Part shown: one piece after another, positions 59,170 through 64,000 of the stretch
Layout of the letters: each line of letters starts with the position of its first letter
Numbering within the stretch: the stretch's first letter is position 1
DNA from: Leptolyngbya subtilissima AS-A7
GTDB taxonomy: Bacteria > Cyanobacteriota > Cyanobacteriia > Phormidesmidales > Phormidesmidaceae
Assembly (NCBI RefSeq): GCF_039962255.1
Contig: NZ_JAMPKY010000007.1
Location: 62,001-126,000, forward strand
Reading direction: 5' to 3'
Length of the DNA: 64,000 nucleotides
Made by a program: the position numbers and the translations under genes
The notes under the pieces: model-generated
Database searches by the model: none
The model's input: only the letters and a program-made list of their open reading frames with translations
What the model was told of the DNA's origin: nothing

Positions 59170-59853
59170 ATGCCCGCAGTCACTCAGTCTCCCTACACCC
59201 AGGAGCAGATCAAGGTTTGGCTCCGGGGGCTGCTCACCCTGGCCTGGGCCGACGGCAACTTTGACGACGACGAAAAGGCGCTGATCGCCACTATTACCGA
59301 AGACGAACTGGCTCCCGAGCTCGATTTTGAGCATTTTGAACCCGTTACCCCTGCCGAAGTGGCCCGTGTGCTCGGCTCTGAGCCCAACGTGGCGGAAAAC
59401 TTTTTGCGCATGGCGGTCATGGTAGCCCTGTCCGACGGGGTGTATTCCGTAGAAGAAGACTTGCAGCTCCAGGCGCTGTGCCAAGCCCTGAACCTGCAAG
59501 ATACCGTGCTCACCTCGGTGCGATCGACCATATACAGCCTCAAACCGGAGAATGCCGAGATTGCTGCTGAACTGCGCCCCCCAGTAGTAGGCAAAATTGA
59601 CCCCCTCAAACCCGCTCGCGAATGGCTCGATCAGCTTGAGGTGCACGACCCGCGCCTGGCCCGGTTTGTCTGCAAACTGATCCCGTCCCAGTGCCCCTTT
59701 GAGCGTGATGTGGTGCTATTCAATAAAAAGCTGGTGCACATTCCACCCATGTGCAAAATTAACCCGCTGTACGAGCAACTGGTGGGGCTACGCTTTCGCG
59801 CCTTGTCTTACTTGGCTGATGACTGCGGCGAAGACGTGACGCCGCTGCTGTAG
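59170..59853 (+). CDS. TerB domain fused to Mo-nitrogenase C-terminal (Mo-nitro_C) domain
   Basis: A 227-residue soluble protein. Residues 10-125 are TerB-like (LLTLAWADGNFDDDEKALIA at 21-40, ALSDGVYSVEEDLQLQALC). Residues 140-227 match Mo-nitro_C, a domain first named from Mo-dependent nitrogenase C-termini: WLDQLEVHDPRLARFVCKL, then CPFERDVVLF, HIPPMCKINPLYEQL, and LRFRALSYLADDCGED, with cysteines 168, 175, 195 and 219. No nitrogenase gene is near. TerB domains bind metal or act in stress systems. ATG at 59170 after GGAGGATCT. Function unknown. Confidence 0.85.
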   Translation: MPAVTQSPYTQEQIKVWLRGLLTLAWADGNFDDDEKALIATITEDELAPELDFEHFEPVTPAEVARVLGSEPNVAENFLRMAVMVALSDGVYSVEEDLQLQALCQALNLQDTVLTSVRSTIYSLKPENAEIAAELRPPVVGKIDPLKPAREWLDQLEVHDPRLARFVCKLIPSQCPFERDVVLFNKKLVHIPPMCKINPLYEQLVGLRFRALSYLADDCGEDVTPLL

Positions 59854-59921
59854 ACGGTTGCCTATTGGTCTGCTGCCCCCTGAGCCAAGCCGAGGGGACA
59901 GCAGACGATTAACACTAAAAC

Positions 59922-61568
59922 CTAGAGACTTTCGGGTTCTTTGCCGGAGACTACGGGGGCGATCGCACTGAGCTTGAGTTCGGGGTGGTCAGACTGAATC
60001 TGCTGACAGTTCCACTCGTTGCGGAATAGGAGAACCGGGCGATCCCAGCTGTCTTTGACGGTGACGGTGTTGAACAGTCGGCCGACTTTTTCCAAAGCCT
60101 CCCAGTCGCCGTCGACCCAGCGGGCTACGGCGTAGGGCAGCGGCTCAATGCGGGTTTCAACGTTGTACTCGTTTTGCAGACGGTACTGCACCACCTCTAG
60201 CTGAAGCTGACCCACCGCCGCCAGAATAGGGTCACGCTTTGACTCGTCGGCGGAGAACATGATTTGCACCGCCCCTTCTTCGCGCAGCTCTGATACGCCC
60301 TTTTGGAACTGCTTGTATTTAGAGGGGTTGGGGTTCTTCAGGTAGGCAAAGATCTCTGGAGAGAAGCAGGGGATGCCGTCGTACTCCAGCCGCTTGCCTT
60401 GGTAAATGGTGTCGCCGATCGCAAACACACCGGGGTTATTGAGACCAATCACGTCGCCCGGATAGGCTTCTTCAAGGGATTCCCTGCCCTGGCCAAACAG
60501 CTTTTGGGGGTGCGACAGACGCACCGATTTGCCGCTGCGAGCGTGGCTCACCACCATATCTTTCTCAAACTTGCCGGAGCACACCCGCACAAAGGCGATG
60601 CGATCGCGGTGTTTGGGGTCCATGTTGGCCTGAAGCTTAAACACGAACCCTGAGAAGTCTTCATTGGTGGGGGAAATTTCGCCTAAAGTGCTGCTGTGGG
60701 CTGAGGGCTTGAGGGCGTAGTCGAGAAAGGCGTCAAGAAACAGCTGCACACCAAAGTTGGTCATGGCGCTGCCGAAGAACACTGGGGTTTGCTGCCCGGC
60801 GTGGACGGCATCGAGATCCAGCTCTGGCCCGACTTCTTCGATCACCTCCAGCTCTTCTTTGAACTGGTAGTAGAGGTCCTGGTCGAGCAGGTCTTCGATG
60901 CGGGGATCGCCAATATCTAGCACCGTATTCTTGGCCGCTTTTTTGCCGTGAATGCTGCGCTCAAACAAGTGAATCTGCTGGTGACGACGGTCAAACACGC
61001 CCTTGAAGCGATCGCCCATGCCGATGGGCCAGTTGACTGCGTAGGTTTGCAAACCCAGTCGTTGCTCAATCTCATCCAGCAGTTCTAGGGGTTCGCGGGC
61101 GGGGCGATCCATCTTGTTGAAGAAGGTGAAGATGGGCAGCGATCGCATGCGGCACACTTCAAATAGCTTCAGGGTTTGCGGCTCTAGACCCTTAGCAGCG
61201 TCTTCGAGCATCACCGCGTTGTCGGCGGCAGCCAGCGTCCTGTAGGTGTCTTCGCTAAAGTCTTGGTGACCCGGCGTATCGAGCAGGTTGATGGTGTAGC
61301 CGCCGTAGGCAAACTGCAACACCGTGGAGGTGATCGAAATCCCCCGCTGCTGCTCCAGCTCCATCCAGTCGGAGGTGGCGCTGCGCTGGGCTCGCTTGGC
61401 CTTCACCGCCCCAGCTTCTTGAATAGCGCCTCCGTAGAGCAGCAGCTTTTCGGTCAGCGTTGTTTTACCGGCGTCGGGGTGAGAAATAATGGCAAAATTG
61501 CGCCGTTGCTCTACCGCTGCGGCAATATCGGCGGAGGTGGCGGCGGTAGAAACGGCGGCGTCAGTCAT
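59922..61568 (-). CDS. prfC: Peptide chain release factor 3
   Basis: A 548-residue translational GTPase. G1 HPDAGKTT at about 30-37, switch region with [13 protein letters not shown]3 [16 protein letters not shown] and G4 FNKMDR are all present, followed by RF3-specific domains ([50 protein letters not shown]). It removes RF1/RF2 from the ribosome after termination, using GTP. EF-G is excluded by the length and the RF3 signature. ATG at 61568. Monocistronic. Confidence 0.97.
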   Translation of the reverse strand: MTDAAVSTAATSADIAAAVEQRRNFAIISHPDAGKTTLTEKLLLYGGAIQEAGAVKAKRAQRSATSDWMELEQQRGISITSTVLQFAYGGYTINLLDTPGHQDFSEDTYRTLAAADNAVMLEDAAKGLEPQTLKLFEVCRMRSLPIFTFFNKMDRPAREPLELLDEIEQRLGLQTYAVNWPIGMGDRFKGVFDRRHQQIHLFERSIHGKKAAKNTVLDIGDPRIEDLLDQDLYYQFKEELEVIEEVGPELDLDAVHAGQQTPVFFGSAMTNFGVQLFLDAFLDYALKPSAHSSTLGEISPTNEDFSGFVFKLQANMDPKHRDRIAFVRVCSGKFEKDMVVSHARSGKSVRLSHPQKLFGQGRESLEEAYPGDVIGLNNPGVFAIGDTIYQGKRLEYDGIPCFSPEIFAYLKNPNPSKYKQFQKGVSELREEGAVQIMFSADESKRDPILAAVGQLQLEVVQYRLQNEYNVETRIEPLPYAVARWVDGDWEALEKVGRLFNTVTVKDSWDRPVLLFRNEWNCQQIQSDHPELKLSAIAPVVSGKEPESL

Positions 61569-61658
61569 GAACTAGCGTACTCGTGCGTGTGAATGGATAC
61601 GTCTTTTAATTGTACGGGCTGACCTGGGTTTTGATGGGCGAGGTGCTGAGCGGACGGC

Positions 61659-63803
61659 CTAAAGCAGAGCGAACAGGCTGAGTACTAGGGGCAGCAGTTT
61701 GGTGCAGGCCTCGGCTAGCTTTGAGGCATCGGTAAGGGTCTCGGTCATGCCTTTGAGGGTGGTAGTGGCGCGTTTGACGATACCTTTGGTTTTGTCATCG
61801 GGGTTGGGTTCAGTGCCTGCGGTGGCAATGCGAGCCACGGCTTGCAGGGCTTCGGCTTTTTCCTCGTTGCTGAGTTCGCCGTCGGTTTCTACGGCGGTTT
61901 TGAGCTGGGTGAGAATGTCGCGCAGGTCGGGCTGGTCGGGAGCAGCGGGCGCAGGAATTTGATTGAGCTGGTTGGTGACCTGGCCGCTGATTTGCCCCAA
62001 GTTAAGGGTGCTGCCCGATAGGTTGACGTCGCCCCCGGCGTAGAAGCTGCCGTCGCCTGTGTTAATGGGGTTGTTCATATTGTTAATTTGTACGCTGGAT
62101 AAAAATCGACTGAAGCCCAGGGAAATATCTTTAATGTCGTCGGCTCGGCGCTTTTCGGCTTCGAGTTGGGCAGCGGCGGTGGCGGCAGTGAGGCGGGCTT
62201 CATACACTTCGTCCCAAGTGCGCTCGATATCGGCTTTGTTGGTGGCTTCGGGCACTTGAATGGTAACTAGGACATCGTCGCCCTTGCGCTCAAAGCCCTG
62301 AATGGAGTCGGCGGTAATGTCGGGGTGCGTTTCGATAATGCTCTGAAATGCTGCCTTAAACGAGTCAGGGTTGACCCCGTTGCGAATGAGCAACTGCACG
62401 GTGTCGAGCATGTCTTTGAAGAATTTTTCAAAGTCGCCGGGCTGAAAGTCTTTGTCAGGATTATGGGGTCGCCGCTCTCGGTCGCCCCGCCCGTCAGGCT
62501 GCTTTCGCAGAAACACATACTGGCAGTCGATGTCTTTGAGAATGGTGGTGCTGTCGATGTTCCAGGCTTCGAGGCAGGCCCCGGTGAGTTGGGCAGCGGT
62601 GAGGTCAGTGCCGACGCAGTTGGCCTCGGTCAGCGTGGCCTCGTGAAGTTCGGCGTAGTGCAGTATTGCCCCACTTAGATTTGCACCAGTGAGATTGGCA
62701 CGGTGGAGCTTGGCCCCGGCCAGGTTTGCCCCGCGCAGATCGGCGTTGCTTAGGTCTTGGTCGATGCCGTTGAGGGTGGTGAGCAGCAACCGCACGCGTG
62801 GGTCTTGCAGGATGGCGATGCCTAGGCGGGCGCGATCGAGCTGTTGAGCCTGGTGCCAGCGAACGTGGGTGAGGGTGGTGGGCCGCTGGCACCAATCGGC
62901 AAAGTTAGCGCTTTTGAGGATGGCATGGGCCAAGGTGCCCCCGGTGAGATCTGCGCTGCTAAAGGTGGTACCCCCCAGGGCCGTAAAGGCTAATCCAATA
63001 ATGCGAAGATTCTCAAATTTTGGATCTCCTCTATGGCTTTTTCGACTGATATAGAGTGAAAGTAGTAAGTTTGCGAAAGCGAAAGCGAATGCAAAAACGA
63101 CAGCAAAAGAAACAGCGACAGCGAAAGCGACAGCGCCAGCAATAGCGCCAGTAACAGCGAAAGCGAAAGCAAAAACAACAGCGCCAGCGCCAGCAACAGC
63201 GCCAGCAACAGCAATAGCGCCAGTAACAGCGAAAGCGCCAGCGAAAGCGAAAGCGACGGCAACAGCGAAAGCGCCAGCGAAAGCAACGGCAACAGCGAAA
63301 GCACTAGCGAAAGCAACGGCGAAAGCGAAAGCGCTAGCAAAAGCGACAGCGACAGCGAGAGCGACGCTTCCTAATGCTTTTAACGTGAAGCCTTGGCGGG
63401 CAATCGTTAAGAAAACGACGATGACTAGAACTGAACTGACTAGTCCTGCAATCAGGAATTCCTGAGAACCTTCAGTCAGCAGGTATCCAATCCAAGCTCC
63501 GGCAAAGCCTTGCAGAAATCCTGTAATGACGGAGATAAGAACGATTAAGAGCAACTGACCGACAACCCACCGCCGTTGCAACCCGGCCCTAGCGTGGCTA
63601 AAGTTTACTTCTTCCAGCGTCGCTTCCACAAACCGGGCGCTGCGAATATCTGCCCCGCTAAAGTCAGCTCTCGACAGATCTACCCTATGAAAATTGCACC
63701 CGCGCAGCACCGCACCGCGAAAGTCGCGTTCTCCGGCGGCGTAGAGGCGGGTGACTTCAGTGGCGCTCAGGCGTTTGCCCTGGTACCGGCCTGGCTTAGT
63801 CAA
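61659..63803 (-). CDS. Pentapeptide-repeat membrane protein with low-complexity Ala-Phe/Val/Gly region
   Basis: A 714-residue protein with a TTG start at 63803; no in-frame ATG or GTG precedes the first repeats. Order: N-terminal pentapeptide repeats (about 24-72: RADFSGADIRSARF), a membrane segment (about 80-140), a low-complexity run of alternating Ala with Phe/Val/Gly/Ile (about 146-243) that would be very hydrophobic, a second pentapeptide block (about 290-420: NADLRGANLAGAKLHRANLT), and a C-terminal cytosolic part with a coiled region and the Gly-rich motif NTGDGSFYAGGDVNLSGST at about 575-605. The function is unknown. It is alone downstream of prfC. Confidence 0.85.
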   Translation of the reverse strand: MTKPGRYQGKRLSATEVTRLYAAGERDFRGAVLRGCNFHRVDLSRADFSGADIRSARFVEATLEEVNFSHARAGLQRRWVVGQLLLIVLISVITGFLQGFAGAWIGYLLTEGSQEFLIAGLVSSVLVIVVFLTIARQGFTLKALGSVALAVAVAFASAFAFAVAFASAFAVAVAFAGAFAVAVAFAFAGAFAVTGAIAVAGAVAGAGAVVFAFAFAVTGAIAGAVAFAVAVSFAVVFAFAFAFANLLLSLYISRKSHRGDPKFENLRIIGLAFTALGGTTFSSADLTGGTLAHAILKSANFADWCQRPTTLTHVRWHQAQQLDRARLGIAILQDPRVRLLLTTLNGIDQDLSNADLRGANLAGAKLHRANLTGANLSGAILHYAELHEATLTEANCVGTDLTAAQLTGACLEAWNIDSTTILKDIDCQYVFLRKQPDGRGDRERRPHNPDKDFQPGDFEKFFKDMLDTVQLLIRNGVNPDSFKAAFQSIIETHPDITADSIQGFERKGDDVLVTIQVPEATNKADIERTWDEVYEARLTAATAAAQLEAEKRRADDIKDISLGFSRFLSSVQINNMNNPINTGDGSFYAGGDVNLSGSTLNLGQISGQVTNQLNQIPAPAAPDQPDLRDILTQLKTAVETDGELSNEEKAEALQAVARIATAGTEPNPDDKTKGIVKRATTTLKGMTETLTDASKLAEACTKLLPLVLSLFALL
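63073..63366 (-). repeat. Hexanucleotide microsatellite encoding the low-complexity membrane region
   Basis: About 290 bp of 6-base units, on the coding strand mainly GCTTTC, GCTGTC, GCTGGC and GCTATT (plus-strand GCGAAAGCGACAGC-like). Each unit encodes an Ala-X dipeptide with X = Phe, Val, Gly or Ile. Length changes in six-base steps keep the frame. Confidence 0.85.
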
Positions 63804-64000
63804 TGAGTAGATCTCGTGTGGGTTGCTCTCAATTTAAGCGCAACCCACCCTAAAAGGCACTACCCACGCAGTTACGCTGCCTAACGACAGAGAAAACCCC
63901 GGTTTTTAAGGGCAGGGCCAGGGCTTGAGGCACGGCGCAGCAGAAACCTGGTTTCTAGCAGAGGCGATAGCATAGCCACCAATCACCAGATAGCGCACCT
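63804..64000. other. Window end: upstream of the pentapeptide gene
   Basis: No gene found. A 9-bp perfect dyad GTGGGTTGC / GCAACCCAC at 63818-63848 with an AT-rich 13-nt loop lies 15 bp upstream of the TTG start and could be an operator or transcript leader hairpin. Confidence 0.45.

Noticed and set aside
62990..63340. A 116-residue minus-strand frame rich in Leu and Ser in the microsatellite
   Set aside because: It lies inside the pentapeptide gene in another frame. The 6-base units keep several frames open by nature; no ribosome binding site or motif supports it.
63073..63366. CRISPR-like repetition
   Set aside because: Units are 6 bp without spacers, in the coding frame of a hydrophobic domain. 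No repeat-spacer layout and no cas genes.

Overview
The window is cyanobacterial chromosome, most like a filamentous Leptolyngbya/Nodosilinea-type organism; this is inferred from gene content and no database was searched. The evidence is the dense HIP1 octamer (GCGATCGC), moderately high GC, chlH (Mg-chelatase), vipp1, ftrC (ferredoxin-thioredoxin reductase), the cyanobacterial sufR/sufBCDS locus, two ClpB paralogues, and many small families restricted to cyanobacteria (DUF4327, DUF4278, ComFB, ABA4-like, DUF1400, Mo-nitro_C). There is no prophage, CRISPR array, insertion sequence, rRNA or recognisable tRNA. It is mostly ordinary core chromosome with a few unusual loci.

Layout. 1-10 kb: the tail of a flavin oxidoreductase, clpB, a ComFB protein, a glycosyltransferase-TPR gene coupled to argH and a small membrane protein, then a double-length PhnE-type permease. 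10-16 kb: DUF4327, DUF72, PPK2, and a translationally coupled operon of a dynamin-like GTPase, an AtzG-like small protein and an AtzE-like amidase. 16-18.2 kb: a visibly AT-rich, HIP1-free island holding one orphan membrane protein and a long gene-free stretch. 18.2-24.5 kb: the Fe-S assembly locus ftrC-sufB-sufC-sufD-sufS, divergent from sufR, with two perfect CAAC-N6-GTTG operators between. 24.9-33.5 kb: vipp1, a Cys-rich diguanylate cyclase, an aminotransferase, a response regulator, uvrC and an ABA4-like protein.

33.5-42.3 kb: a peptide-type ABC binding protein and one permease (incomplete importer), an rsbQ orthologue overlapping a PAS-GAF-GGDEF gene, and a second clpB. 42.7-50 kb: DUF4278, chlH, a tandem DUF305 lipoprotein, an ankyrin protein, a TPR protein and an A-type Fe-S carrier. 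50-64 kb: conserved hypotheticals, a DUF1400 alpha/beta hydrolase, a LexA-type repressor, three genes of unknown function, a TerB/Mo-nitro_C fusion, prfC, and a pentapeptide-repeat protein whose membrane region is encoded by a hexanucleotide microsatellite.

The most interesting loci are the RsbQ/PAS-GAF-GGDEF pair (an energy-stress hydrolase apparently rewired to c-di-GMP), the dynamin-AtzG-AtzE operon, the hexanucleotide-encoded membrane domain, and the AT-rich island. Three small dispersed repeat families recur between genes. The functional couplings proposed are inferences from gene order, overlap and motifs.
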